DNA of 35,917 nucleotides from an uncultured Oscillospiraceae bacterium (GCA_910577915.1 CAJTOM010000005.1:1-35917); one strand, 5' to 3'; counted from the stretch's first letter, positions 23,249 to 33,599 are shown. Numbers and translations are program-made. The notes: generated by a model from the letters alone, not told the origin.

Positions 23249-23884
23249 ATGGTAACAATGCAGGAAATTCGGTCGCTCATCTACGAGGGACGGGCGAAAA
23301 AGGTATGCGATGTGATCCGCCAGGCGCTGGAGGAGGGCGTCTCCGCCAAGGACATCCTCCAGCAGGGCATGCTCCCGGCTATGAGCGAGGTGGGCCTGAA
23401 GTTCAAAAACAACGAGGTCTTCGTGCCGGAGGTGCTGGTCTCCGCCCGGGCGATGAACATGGGGCTGGAGTGCCTCAAGCCGTATATGAGCGACATGGGC
23501 CTGGAGCCCGCCGGCACCGTGGTGATCGGAACAGTGAAGGGGGATATGCACGACATCGGCAAGAACCTGGTGCGCATGATGCTCGAGGGCAAGGGTCTGC
23601 GGGTGATCGACCTGGGCGTGGACGTTCCCGCAGAGCGCTTCTTCGAGGCTGCCGAGGAGAACGGCGCGGACATCATCTGCTGCTCCGCCCTGCTGACCAC
23701 CACCATGGGGGAGATCAAAAACGTGATCGCCTACCTGGAGGAGAAGGGCGTCCGGGGAAAGTACCGCGTCATGATCGGCGGCGCGCCGGTCTCCCAGGCG
23801 TACTGCGACACCATCGGCGCGGACTGCTACACCCCCGACGCCGCCTCGGCGGCGGAGGCGGCGCTGGCGCTGTGCGGGAAGTGA
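23249..23884 (+). CDS. Corrinoid (B12-binding) methyl-carrier protein, MtbC/MttC-like
   Basis: A 211-residue carrier that holds the methyl group on cobalamin between methyltransferases. The N-terminal helical cap (residues about 1-85, with ILQQGMLPAMSEVGLKFKNNE) is followed by the B12-binding Rossmann fold. The cobalt-ligating motif D-x-H-x-x-G is Asp99, His101, Gly104 in KGDMHDIGKN; a GGAPV near residue 175 binds the nucleotide tail. Length equals that of methylamine and methoxy-aromatic corrinoid proteins. ATG at 23249 is used, with AAAGGA about 10 bases upstream; ATG at 23258 is also possible. It lies about 120 bases after DUF2284, and a GATAAT at 23171 hints at an extra promoter. Confidence 0.93.
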   Translation: MVTMQEIRSLIYEGRAKKVCDVIRQALEEGVSAKDILQQGMLPAMSEVGLKFKNNEVFVPEVLVSARAMNMGLECLKPYMSDMGLEPAGTVVIGTVKGDMHDIGKNLVRMMLEGKGLRVIDLGVDVPAERFFEAAEENGADIICCSALLTTTMGEIKNVIAYLEEKGVRGKYRVMIGGAPVSQAYCDTIGADCYTPDAASAAEAALALCGK

Positions 23885-23947
23885 GGGACGCTCTGCCGCG
23901 GCACGCCGCGCAGAGGATAAATGACGACAATTGAGGAGGAAAGATCG

Positions 23948-24943
23948 ATGAGAAAGGCGACAGCGATTCTGATGGCATTGGTCATGGCCCTGGCCCTGGC
24001 GGCCTGCGGCGGGGAGACCGGCGGGAAAAGCGGCGGGTCCGAGATCAAGGTCGGGCTGATCATGGACGGCTCCCTGGGCGACGAGTCCATCAACGATCAG
24101 GCCTATGAGGGGCTCAAGCAGGTGGAGGAGCGATTCGGCGTCGAGACCAAGTACGTGGAGTGCACGGACCCCTCCATGTGCAGCGACTACCTGGAGGGGC
24201 TGGTCGAGCAGGGCTTCAATGTGATCTGCTGCGACGCGTTTAACCAGGAGGAGGCCCTGCGGGCCTTTGCCCCCAGCCACCCCGACGTCGGCTTCCTGAT
24301 TCTGGACACCGAGGTCTCCGATATTGACAACGTGGCATCCTTTATGTACGCCACCCACGAGTGCTCCTATCTGGCGGGCGTGGCCGCCGCGATGAAGTCC
24401 GAGAGCAAGGTCATCGGCTTTATCGGCGGCATGCAGGTCCCCACCATCGAGAAGTTCCAGGTGGGCTTCGAGGAGGGCGTCCGCTCCGTGGCCCCGGAGG
24501 CGCAGGTGCTGGTAAAGTACATCGGCAACGACAACTCCGCCTGGAACGACCCGGCCACCGCCAAAACCCTGACCCTGGACTGCATCTCCAACGGGGCCGA
24601 CGTCTGCTACCACGCGGCCGGGGCCAGCGGCCTGGGCATGATCGAGGCCTGTGCGGACAACGGGCTCTGGGCCATCGGCGTCAACATCGACCAGGAGCAC
24701 CTGGCGCCGGAGAACGTGCTGACCAGCGCCCTGACCAAGGGCGACCGGGCCATCTACCTCTACGTTGAGAGCATCGTCAACGGCAGCCCGATGACGGGGC
24801 TGAACATCCTCAACTGCGCCAACGAGGGCGTGGGCGTGGTGGAGAGCCGGTTTATGACTGAGGATATTATGGCGGCGGTGAACGAGGCCGCCCAGGGGAT
24901 CGCCAGCGGCAAAATCAAGGTCACCAACGTGATGGACAACTGA
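23948..24943 (+). CDS. BMP-family ABC transporter substrate-binding lipoprotein
   Basis: A 331-residue lipoprotein exposed at the cell surface. The signal peptide (MRKATAILMALVMALALAAC) ends in a lipobox with Cys about residue 20. The mature part has the Bmp/PnrA fold: VGLIMDGSLGDESINDQAYEG, GFIGGMQVPTIEKFQVGFEEG and the conserved end of the ligand site. Known family members bind purine nucleosides (Treponema PnrA, Bacillus NupN). Here the gene stands 63 bases after a corrinoid protein, so the ligand may be a methylated compound; this is inference. GAGGAGG precedes ATG 23948 by 8 bases. Confidence 0.9.
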   Translation: MRKATAILMALVMALALAACGGETGGKSGGSEIKVGLIMDGSLGDESINDQAYEGLKQVEERFGVETKYVECTDPSMCSDYLEGLVEQGFNVICCDAFNQEEALRAFAPSHPDVGFLILDTEVSDIDNVASFMYATHECSYLAGVAAAMKSESKVIGFIGGMQVPTIEKFQVGFEEGVRSVAPEAQVLVKYIGNDNSAWNDPATAKTLTLDCISNGADVCYHAAGASGLGMIEACADNGLWAIGVNIDQEHLAPENVLTSALTKGDRAIYLYVESIVNGSPMTGLNILNCANEGVGVVESRFMTEDIMAAVNEAAQGIASGKIKVTNVMDN

Positions 24944-24967
24944 CCGGCGGGCTGGGCGCTCTCATCT

Positions 24968-25027
24968 GCCGGGCCCGCGCCGGCTCCGGACGGAAGCCCG
25001 CCGGAGCGCGGCGCGGGCCTCCGGGCA
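24968..25027 (+). promoter_or_regulatory. Long GC-rich hairpin between the binding protein and ATPase genes
   Basis: GGCCCGCGCCGGCTCCGG (24972-24989) pairs with the segment 25001-25019 over 18 bp with one bulged G, and TGCC/GGCA add four outer pairs. No T-tract follows. By position it resembles the livJ-livH hairpin and may stabilise the upstream mRNA or reduce read-through so that lipoprotein exceeds transporter. Confidence 0.55.
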
Positions 25028-25044
25028 GGGAAAGGAGTGGATGT

Positions 25045-26567
<1,523 letters not shown>

Positions 26568-26571
<4 letters not shown>

Positions 26572-27659
26572 GCATTCTGGGCGCACTGCACAACCGCAGG
26601 GGAACCGGCGCGCTGACCCAGGCCGCCATCGTGGCCGTCAGCTTCCTGCTGGCCCTGGCCGCCGGGGGACTGCTCCTGCTTATGCAGGGACACGACGTGC
26701 TCCCCATTTACTACTATCTGCTGATCCAGCCCTTTACCTCGCCGGACAGCCTGGTGAAGGTGCTGGTGAAGGCGACGCCGCTGATTTTCGCCGGTCTCTC
26801 GGTGGCCATCGCCTTCAAGTGCGACGTGTTCAACATCGGCGTGGAGGGACAGCTCTACGCCGGGGCCCTGGCGGCGGCGGCGCTGGGCGCCGGCGTCAGC
26901 GGCCTGCCCCCCGCTCTCCACGTCCTCGTCTGCGTTCTGGGCGCGATGCTGACGGGCGGGGTGCTGGCGCTGATCCCGGCTTGGCTCAAGGTGCGCTTCC
27001 GGGTGCACGAGGTCATCTCCACCATTATGATGAACTACGTGATCAACAACGTCGTCACCCTGGTGATCGTCGACTACTTCCGGCACAGCGGCCCCACGCC
27101 GCGCACGCCGGACGTGCTGCCCTCCGCCCGCATGACCCAGCTGGCTCCGCCCAGCCAGCTCAACACCGGATTCCTGCTGGCGGCGGCCCTGTGCGTGGTT
27201 CTGTACGTCCTGGTTCAGCGGACGCCGCTGGGCTGGCGGATCGACGCGGCCGGCAAAAACCTGTGCGCGGCCCGGTACTCCGGCATCAACTCCAAGCGGC
27301 TGGTGCTGACGGCCATGCTGATCTCCGGCGCGCTGGCCGGCCTCCTGGGCGCGGAGCGGGTGCTGGGGGGCTTCGGCTACCTGCAGGTCAACTTCTCCCC
27401 CGGCTACGGGTACGACGGCATCGCCATCGCCACCATCGCCAACAACAACCCCTTCGGCTGCCTGCTGATGGCGCTGCTCATGGGTCTGCTGTCCTACGGC
27501 GGGACCAACCTGAACATTATGACGGACGTCCCTTCGGAGTGGGTCAACGTCCTCTCCGCGCTGATCTTCGTCTTCGTGGTGGCGGCAAACGCGGTGATCT
27601 GCAGGCTGCCCGCCCTGCGGGAGAAGCGCCGGTCAATGAAGAGGAGGGTGCAGCCATGA
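26568..27659 (+). CDS. BMP-type ABC transporter permease 1 (NupP-like)
   Basis: A 363-residue membrane permease of the BPD_transp_2 family with about 9-10 hydrophobic helices. Family stretches include IFAGLSVAIAFKCDVFNIGVEGQ (in part FNIGVEGQ), STIMMNYVINNVV and the coupling region AAGKNLCAARYSGINSKR. It overlaps both neighbours by ATGA, so it is translated with the ATPase and second permease. Size exceeds permease 2, as is usual for the NupP/YufP subunit. Confidence 0.92.
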
Positions 27660-28552
27660 TCTCTGTTTCCAGTATATTGGTCAACACCGTCACCTCCTCC
27701 ACCGCCCTGGCGCTGGGCGGCGTGGGCGGCCTGTTCGGCGAGCGCAGCGGCATCTCCAACATCGGGCTGGAGGGGACCATGCTCTTCTCCGCCTTCGCGG
27801 CGGTCTGCGCCAGCTACTACACCGCCAGCCCCTGGGCGGGCCTGGCGGCCGGCGTGGCCGCCGGGGTGCTGGTGTCCCTGCTCCACGCCTATTTCTGCAT
27901 CACCCTGAAGGTGAACCAGAGCATCATCGGCCTGGCCATCAACATCCTGGCCGCCAACCTCACGGTTTACGCCTCCAGCAGCATCTTCGGCAACAAGGGC
28001 TTCACCCCCTCGGTGGCCAAGCTGCCGGATGTCAGCGTCCCCCTGCTGCGGGATCTGCCGGTGGTGGGGGATCTGTTCGGCGGCGTCTCCCTTATTACGC
28101 TGCTGGTCATCCCCATCGCGCTGCTGGCCTTCTACCTGCTCTACAAGACCCCCTACGGCATGCGGGTGATCGCGGTGGGGCAGAATCCGACGGCGGCCTA
28201 TGTGGCGGGGGTGAACGTCAAGAGGACCCAGTATACGGCGGTCCTGCTGGGCGGGTTCACCTGCGGCCTGGCGGGGGCCTATCTCTCCATCTCCTACTTG
28301 AGCATGTTCGTGCGCGACATGGTCAGCGGCCGGGGTTTTATCGCCATCGCGGCCATCCTCTTCGGGCGGTACGACCCCCTGGGGGTCTGTCTGGCGGCCC
28401 TGTTCTTCGGCTTCGCAGACGCCATGCAGATCGCTCTGCAGGGCACCGTGCGGATCCCCAACGAGGTCATCCAGTGTATCCCCTATGTGCTGACCATTCT
28501 GGCGGTAACGTTTAACGAGGCGCGTGTGATGAAGAGGTCCGCCGCGCTGTGA
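27656..28552 (+). CDS. BMP-type ABC transporter permease 2 (NupQ-like)
   Basis: A 298-residue BPD_transp_2 permease, the second pore half. ALGGVGGLFGERSGISNIGLEG near residues 20-40 (in part SNIGLEGTM), VNQSIIGLAINILAANLT and the coupling region VIAVGQNPTAAYVAGVNVKR are diagnostic. About eight hydrophobic helices can be read. Its ATG lies within the permease 1 stop as ATGA. The second UroD-family gene starts 16 bases after its stop, in the same transcript. Confidence 0.92.
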   Translation: MISVSSILVNTVTSSTALALGGVGGLFGERSGISNIGLEGTMLFSAFAAVCASYYTASPWAGLAAGVAAGVLVSLLHAYFCITLKVNQSIIGLAINILAANLTVYASSSIFGNKGFTPSVAKLPDVSVPLLRDLPVVGDLFGGVSLITLLVIPIALLAFYLLYKTPYGMRVIAVGQNPTAAYVAGVNVKRTQYTAVLLGGFTCGLAGAYLSISYLSMFVRDMVSGRGFIAIAAILFGRYDPLGVCLAALFFGFADAMQIALQGTVRIPNEVIQCIPYVLTILAVTFNEARVMKRSAAL

Positions 28553-28568
28553 CAGGAAAGGAAGGACT

Positions 28569-29696
28569 ATGAAGACAATGACGCCCGGCGAGCGCTTTAT
28601 GCGCTGCCTCAATTTCGAGTCCGTGGACCGCATCCCGGTGATGGACTTCGGCTATTGGCGGGAGACCATCGACGCCTGGCACGCCCAGGGACTCCCGGCG
28701 GAGGTGGACTCCACGGAGGAGGTGGAGCGCTACTTCGGCTGCGACCGAGGATTTGAGACCAATCTGGTCAACTACTGGGGGGACAGCTGTCCCGTGGGCA
28801 TCCAGTGGGGCATCTGGCCCCCCTGGCGCAAAACCGTCATCGCGGAGACCGAGACCTCCATCACCTACGGCGGGGAGATCGGTATCATCACCGAGCGCAA
28901 GCACGGGGAGTCCATCCCCTTTCAGGAGAAGTACCCCGTGGAGACGGCGGAGGACTTCCGGCGCAAGGTCATCCCCCGCATGGACGCCCGCGACAGGAGC
29001 CGGATCGGTCCCGAGTTCCCGGCGATGCTGGCGCGGGGCCGGGAGGAACGGCAGGCCGTCGGCGCGTGGATCGACGGGTACTTCGCCTGGCCCCGGGAGC
29101 TGCTGGGGGCGGAGAACCTGCTGATGGCCTACTACGACGACCCGGAGCTCATCCACATGATCCAGCGCCACCACACGGAATTTGTCAAGGAGTGGATCGA
29201 CATGGTCTGGGAGATCACCCCCCTGGACTACGTCTGCTTCTTCGAGGACATGGCCTACAACCACGGCTGCTTCATCTCTCCGAAGACCTTCGACGAATTT
29301 CTCATGCCCTACTACCACGAGCTGATCGCCCACCTGCGGGCCAAGGGCGTGAAAAAATTCCTGGTGGACTCCGACGGCAACTCTGTTCAGCTGACGGACA
29401 AGCTGGTGGAGGCCGGGGCGGACGGGCACTACCCCCTGGAGATCAACTCCGGCTCCCTCCCGGAGGTGATCCGGGCCCGCCACCCGAAGCTGGCCCTCAT
29501 CGGCGGCATCAACAAGCTGGCGCTGGCGGAGGACCGGGCCGCCATTGACAAGGAGCTGAGCAAGCTCCCGCCGATTCTGGAGAAGGGCGGCTTTATCCCC
29601 GCCCTGGACCACCGGGTCCAGCCGGACGTCCCCATGGCGAACTATCAGTATTATATTGACAAAAAGCGTGAGATCCTGGAAAAATACTGCTATTGA
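28569..29696 (+). CDS. UroD-family protein without the cysteine zinc site
   Basis: A 375-residue UroD-superfamily protein, probably a methyltransferase-like or substrate-handling enzyme. It opens MTPGERFMRCLNFESVDRIPV, the superfamily start, and keeps the barrel (DYVCFFEDMAYNHG, LALIGGINKLAL). Where the first UroD gene has H-x-C it has Asp267-Ser-Asp269 (LVDSDGNS), and where that has the late Cys it has Asp347-His348 (PALDHRV). The metal site, if any, would be Asp/His-based. Such proteins are common in gut Clostridia but lack an assigned reaction. It ends the importer transcript, directly before the terminator at 29716. Its position suggests it acts on the imported compound. Confidence 0.8.
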   Translation: MKTMTPGERFMRCLNFESVDRIPVMDFGYWRETIDAWHAQGLPAEVDSTEEVERYFGCDRGFETNLVNYWGDSCPVGIQWGIWPPWRKTVIAETETSITYGGEIGIITERKHGESIPFQEKYPVETAEDFRRKVIPRMDARDRSRIGPEFPAMLARGREERQAVGAWIDGYFAWPRELLGAENLLMAYYDDPELIHMIQRHHTEFVKEWIDMVWEITPLDYVCFFEDMAYNHGCFISPKTFDEFLMPYYHELIAHLRAKGVKKFLVDSDGNSVQLTDKLVEAGADGHYPLEINSGSLPEVIRARHPKLALIGGINKLALAEDRAAIDKELSKLPPILEKGGFIPALDHRVQPDVPMANYQYYIDKKREILEKYCY

Positions 29697-29715
29697 CCCC
29701 CATACGCGTGGTTTC

Positions 29716-29753
29716 AGGAGGGGGCGGCGGCCTGCAGGCCGCCGCCCCCTCCT
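29716..29753 (+). terminator. Strong terminator ending the corrinoid/importer transcript
   Basis: A perfect 17-bp stem (29716-29732 with 29737-29753) around TGCA, core GGGGGCGGCGGCC, followed by GTTTTCG. The T-tract is short, but the stem is very stable and lies 20 bases after the stop codon. Confidence 0.85.
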
Positions 29754-29787
29754 GTTTTCGCGGCAGTTTCCGTCGGATTGGGCGAAA

Positions 29788-29832
29788 TGCCAAAAAACCT
29801 ATTGCCAAAAAACCTATTGCCAAGAAAGGGAA
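29788..29832 (+). repeat. 15-bp tandem direct repeat upstream of a promoter
   Basis: TGCCAAAAAACCTAT occurs twice in tandem (29788-29802, 29803-29817) and a degraded third copy begins TGCCAAGAAAGGGAA at 29818. The third copy overlaps the -35 box of the following promoter. It may be a regulator-binding array or simple replication slippage. Confidence 0.7.
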
Positions 29833-29845
29833 AACGGGTTAGAAT
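29817..29845 (+). promoter_or_regulatory. Promoter of the radical SAM gene pair
   Basis: -35 TTGCCA (29817-29822) and -10 TAGAAT (29840-29845) are separated by 17 bases. The GTG start is at 29894, leaving a leader of about 42 bases with an AAGGAG site. Confidence 0.8.
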
Positions 29846-29893
29846 AGTCCCATTGGGCCGACGCGGCCCCACGCAACGACAAGGAGAAACACT

Positions 29894-31729
29894 GTGGATC
29901 AGAGATTGGAACGCATCCTGTCCCGCGTTCAGAAGCCCGCCCGCTACGCCGGCGGCGAGTACAACGCGGTGATGAAAAACAAACACGAGGTGGACCTCCG
30001 CTTCGCCTTCTGCTTCCCCGACACCTATGAGATCGGAATGAGCAACCTGGGCTTCCGCATTCTCTACGGGGTGCTCAACAACATGCCCGGCGTGTGGTGC
30101 GAGCGGGTCTTCGCCCCCTGGGCCGATATGGAGGAGGAGATGCGCGCCGCCGGCCTGCCCCTCTTCGCCCTGGAGTCCGGCGACCCGGTGGGCGCCTTCG
30201 ATATGATCGGCTTCTCGGTGGGCTACGAGATGGCCTATACCGCTATGCTGAACATGCTGGATCTGGCCGGGCTGCCCCTGCGCAGCCAGGACCGGCCGGA
30301 CCTCCGGCCCCTGGTCGTCGCCGGGGGCACCGCTATGTACAACGCCGAGCCCGTGGCGGACTTTATCGACCTGGCCCTCATCGGCGAGGGGGAGGAGCTG
30401 CTGCCGGAGGTGGCGGCGCTCTTCCGCCGGGCCAAGGGGGAGGGCTGGGACAAGCCCCGCTTCCTCCGGGAGGCCGCCCGCATACAGGGGGTCTACGTCC
30501 CCTCCCTCTACGACATAACCTACAACCCCGACGGCACCGTCCGGGCCATCACCCCCCGGGAGGGCGCGCCGGAGAAGGTGGTCAAGCGGGTGGTCCACCA
30601 CATGGACAGCGCCTACTACCCCGCCAAAACCATCGTCCCCTCCACGGAGATCGTCCACGACCGGGTTACCCTGGAGGTGTTCCGGGGGTGCATCCGGGGC
30701 TGCCGGTTCTGCCAGGCGGGGTACGTCTACCGCCCGGTGCGCTGCCGGAGCCGGGAGGTGCTGGCCCGGTACGGCCGGGAGGCCGTCTGCGACTCCGGCT
30801 ACCAGGAGATGACCCTCAGCTCCCTGTCCACCAGCGACTACCCCGAGCTGGTGGGGCTGTGCGACGATCTGGCCCCCTTCTGCGAGGAGAACCACGTGAA
30901 CCTCTCCCTGCCCTCCCTGCGGGCGGACAACTTCTCCATGGAGCTGATGCAGCGGCTGCAGAAGGGCCGGAAGGCGGGGCTCACCTTCGCCCCCGAGGCC
31001 GGCACCCAGCGGCTGCGGGACGCCATCAACAAAAATGTCACCGAGGAGGCGCTCACCGAGAGCCTGCGGACCGCCTTCGCCGGCGGCTGGAACTCCGTGA
31101 AGCTCTACTTCATGCTGGGCCTGCCCACGGAGACCGACGAGGACGTGCTGGGCATCGCCGAGATCGCCAGCCACGCCGTCCACACCTGGCGGGAGCACGC
31201 CGCCAACAAAAACCGGGGCCTGCGCCTGACCGTGTCCACCTCCTGGTTCGTGCCCAAGCCCTTCACCGCCTTCCAGTGGGAGCCCCAGATCAGCCGGGAG
31301 GAGTACGAGCGGCGGGTGAGGCTCCTGCGGGAGGCCATCACCGCCAAGGCCGTCACCTACAACTGGCACGACGGCGACACCAGCTTTCTGGAGGCCGTGC
31401 TGGCCAGGGGCGACCGGCGGCTGGGACGGGTGCTGGAGGGGGCCTTCCGGAGGGGGGCCCGGCTGGACGCCTGGAGCGACCGCTTTGATCTGAACCGCTG
31501 GCTGGAGGCCTTTGACGAGTGCGGCCTGGACCCGGCCTTTTACGCCAACCGGGAGCGGGGGCGGGAGGAAATCCTGCCCTGGAGCATGATCTCCTGCTAT
31601 GTGACGGACGACTATTTGTGGCGGCAGCGGGAGCTGGCCCATCAGTCCGCCGCCACCCCGGACTGCCGCACCCACTGCGGCGGCTGCGGGGCCGGCGCCG
31701 TGGAGGGGGGGGAGTGCTATCATGGGTAA
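29894..31729 (+). CDS. TIGR03960-family B12-binding-like radical SAM protein
   Basis: A 611-residue radical SAM protein. The N-terminal region (FCFPDTYEIGMSNLGFRILY, DMIGFSVGYEMAYT) resembles a B12-binding fold; the radical SAM domain carries the iron-sulfur motif Cys266-x3-Cys270-x2-Cys273 (FRGCIRGCRFCQAG). The C-terminus ends in a Cys-rich stretch (CRTHCGGCGAG). The reaction is unknown, though the family always pairs with the TIGR03936 protein and often with ribonuclease G and rplU. It starts with GTG at 29894, with AAGGAG 7 bases before. It overlaps the next gene by 8 bases. Confidence 0.92.
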   Translation: MDQRLERILSRVQKPARYAGGEYNAVMKNKHEVDLRFAFCFPDTYEIGMSNLGFRILYGVLNNMPGVWCERVFAPWADMEEEMRAAGLPLFALESGDPVGAFDMIGFSVGYEMAYTAMLNMLDLAGLPLRSQDRPDLRPLVVAGGTAMYNAEPVADFIDLALIGEGEELLPEVAALFRRAKGEGWDKPRFLREAARIQGVYVPSLYDITYNPDGTVRAITPREGAPEKVVKRVVHHMDSAYYPAKTIVPSTEIVHDRVTLEVFRGCIRGCRFCQAGYVYRPVRCRSREVLARYGREAVCDSGYQEMTLSSLSTSDYPELVGLCDDLAPFCEENHVNLSLPSLRADNFSMELMQRLQKGRKAGLTFAPEAGTQRLRDAINKNVTEEALTESLRTAFAGGWNSVKLYFMLGLPTETDEDVLGIAEIASHAVHTWREHAANKNRGLRLTVSTSWFVPKPFTAFQWEPQISREEYERRVRLLREAITAKAVTYNWHDGDTSFLEAVLARGDRRLGRVLEGAFRRGARLDAWSDRFDLNRWLEAFDECGLDPAFYANRERGREEILPWSMISCYVTDDYLWRQRELAHQSAATPDCRTHCGGCGAGAVEGGECYHG

Positions 31730-32384
31730 ACTGCGGCTGCTGTTCGTCAAGGAGGGCCGGGCGGTGTATATCTCCCACCTGGACCTGCTGCGCACCTTCC
31801 AGCGGGTGTTCCTCCGCCAGGGACTGGTGCTGCGCCACTCCCAGGGCTTCCACCCCCACCCCATCCTCTCCTTCGCCCTGCCCCTGCCGGTGGGCCAGGC
31901 CAGCGACTGCGAGCTGCTGGACTTTGAGACCGCCGCGGACATGGACGGCGGGGACCTGCCGGAGCGGCTCAACCGCTTCATGCCCGCGGGCATCCGGGCC
32001 AGGAGCTGCTACGTCCCCGTCTGGCCCGTCCGGGAGCTGGCGGGGCTGGAGTGCCGGGTGGACCTCCTCTACGACGGAGGGGTCCCCGCCGGGGCGGCGG
32101 AGCGGATCGAGGCCCTGCTCACCGGCGAGAGCCTGGTCATCCAGAAGCGCACCAAGCGCAAGGCCATGGCCGACATCGACATCCGCCCCATGCTCCACAG
32201 CCTGTCCCTGTCGGAGGAGCCGGGGGTTCTGCGCCTCCACGCGGCGGTCTCCGCCCAGAATCCGGGGATGAACCCCGCCCTGCTGGCCGCGGCGGTGGAG
32301 CGGCATCTGCCGGAGCTGCGGCCCGACTTCGTCCAGGTGCGGCGGCTGGAGCTGCTGGACGGGGCCGGCGGCGTGTTCCGCTGA
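31722..32384 (+). CDS. TIGR03936-family (DUF2344) radical SAM-linked protein
   Basis: A 220-residue partner of the preceding radical SAM protein. Diagnostic stretches are LRLLFVKEGRAVYISHLDLLR at the N-terminus (in part YISHLDLLRTFQR), LRHSQGFHPHPILSFALPLPVG and the later VIQKRTKRKAMADIDIRPM. In many genomes the two are fused. The gene shares 8 bases with its partner and lies ahead of an unrelated operon; the common downstream gene for ribonuclease G is absent here. Role unknown. Confidence 0.92.
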   Translation: MGKLRLLFVKEGRAVYISHLDLLRTFQRVFLRQGLVLRHSQGFHPHPILSFALPLPVGQASDCELLDFETAADMDGGDLPERLNRFMPAGIRARSCYVPVWPVRELAGLECRVDLLYDGGVPAGAAERIEALLTGESLVIQKRTKRKAMADIDIRPMLHSLSLSEEPGVLRLHAAVSAQNPGMNPALLAAAVERHLPELRPDFVQVRRLELLDGAGGVFR

Positions 32385-32414
32385 GAAATTAAGGGAATCT
32401 TAAAAATAGTTCTA

Positions 32415-32443
32415 TTCAGAACTTAATACTTCTGTTATATGAT
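32415..32443 (+). promoter_or_regulatory. Probable promoter of the glycosyltransferase operon
   Basis: -10 TATGAT (32438-32443) is good, but -35 TTCAGA (32415-32420, 17-base spacing) is weak. A TTAAG/CTTAA inverted repeat (about 32389-32403) lies just upstream. The AT-rich patch amid GC-rich DNA supports a promoter. Confidence 0.5.
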
Positions 32444-32486
32444 GAGCGCGTGTGAAAACGCGCGGTGTGTGAGAGGAGGCAGGCCT

Positions 32487-33599
32487 GTGCAAACGGAGAC
32501 GGGCGCCAGCGCCCTGAACAACTGTATTATCGTCATCCCGGCACTGGAGCCGGACGGCGCCCTGCCGGCCTACGTGTCCGCCCTGCTGGAGCGGGGCGCG
32601 GCGCAGGTGGTGGCGGTGGACGACGGCAGCAGTCCGGCCTGCGATGGGATCTTCCGGCAGCTGGAGGCCATGGCGGGCTGCACCCTCCTGCGCCATCAGC
32701 GCAACCAGGGCAAGGGCCGGGCGCTAAAGGACGCGTTCCACTACATCCTCAGCCAGTCCGCATGGACTGGCTGCGCCGTGATCACGGCGGACGCCGACGG
32801 CCAGCACAGCGTGGAGGACGTGTGCGCCGTGGCCCAGGCCGCCCTGGAGGAGACGGACCGGCTGGTGCTGGGCGTGCGGGATCTGACCCTGCCCCAGGTG
32901 CCCGCCCGGTCCAAGGCGGGCAACCGCCTGAGCAGCTGGGCCTTCCACACCCTGTACGGGGTGCGGCTGGGGGACACCCAGACCGGGCTGCGGGGCATCC
33001 CCTGGGAGCTGCTGAGCTGGTGCGGGGAGATCCGGGGTGAGCGGTTCGAGTACGAGATGAACATGCTTATCCGGGCCGCCCGGGAGCGGATCGGCCTGCG
33101 GCAGGTGACCATCCAGGTCATCTACTACAACAACAACCAGGGCACCCACCTGCGGGCCGTCCGGGACTCCTGGCGGGTGTTCGTGATCCTTGTGTCCGGC
33201 CTGGGGTGGTATACGATGTCCTCCGCCCTGTCGGCGGCAACGGACGTGCTGGCCTTCTGGCTGTGCAGCGCGGTGATCTTCCGGCCCCTGTCCCCCCTGT
33301 TCTGCTACTGGTGGGCCACCCTGACGGCCAGGGCCCTGTCCTCCGCCCTCAACTACACCCTCAACCGCCGGTACGTCTTCGGCGGCCGGCCCAGCGGACG
33401 GACCCTGCTGCGCTACTACGTCCTGTGGGGCTGCCAGCTGCTGTGCTCCTATCTGCTGCTGCTGGTGCTGGAGCGGCTGCTGCCGGGCATCTGGCCCACG
33501 GTGAACAAGGCGCTGGGGGACATCATTCTGGCCCTGTGCAGCTACCAGATCCAGATGCATTGGGTGTTTCGCGAGGAGGGGCCCCATGGAGCGGGGTAA
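32487..33599 (+). CDS. Glycosyltransferase family 2 fused to a GtrA-like membrane domain
   Basis: A 370-residue protein. Residues about 8-215 are a GT2 domain of the polyprenyl-phosphate sugar synthase type: Asp45-Asp46 (VAVDDGSS), NQGKGRALKDAF, and the metal-binding Asp102-x-Asp104 (TADADGQHS), then DTQTGLRG. Residues about 230-365 have four membrane helices and the GtrA pattern SALNYTLNRRYVF. It probably makes and helps move a lipid-linked sugar for surface modification. GTG at 32487 has GAGGAGG 7 bases upstream; an in-frame ATG at 32439 lies inside the promoter and is rejected. It overlaps the acyltransferase-like gene by 14 bases. Confidence 0.88.
   Translation: MQTETGASALNNCIIVIPALEPDGALPAYVSALLERGAAQVVAVDDGSSPACDGIFRQLEAMAGCTLLRHQRNQGKGRALKDAFHYILSQSAWTGCAVITADADGQHSVEDVCAVAQAALEETDRLVLGVRDLTLPQVPARSKAGNRLSSWAFHTLYGVRLGDTQTGLRGIPWELLSWCGEIRGERFEYEMNMLIRAARERIGLRQVTIQVIYYNNNQGTHLRAVRDSWRVFVILVSGLGWYTMSSALSAATDVLAFWLCSAVIFRPLSPLFCYWWATLTARALSSALNYTLNRRYVFGGRPSGRTLLRYYVLWGCQLLCSYLLLLVLERLLPGIWPTVNKALGDIILALCSYQIQMHWVFREEGPHGAG

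Noticed and set aside
29788..29832. CRISPR-like array
   Set aside because: Only two and a half contiguous 15-bp copies without spacers; this is a tandem repeat.
32439..32486. ATG 32439 as start of the glycosyltransferase
   Set aside because: It lies inside the -10 box; GTG 32487 has a well-spaced GAGGAGG.
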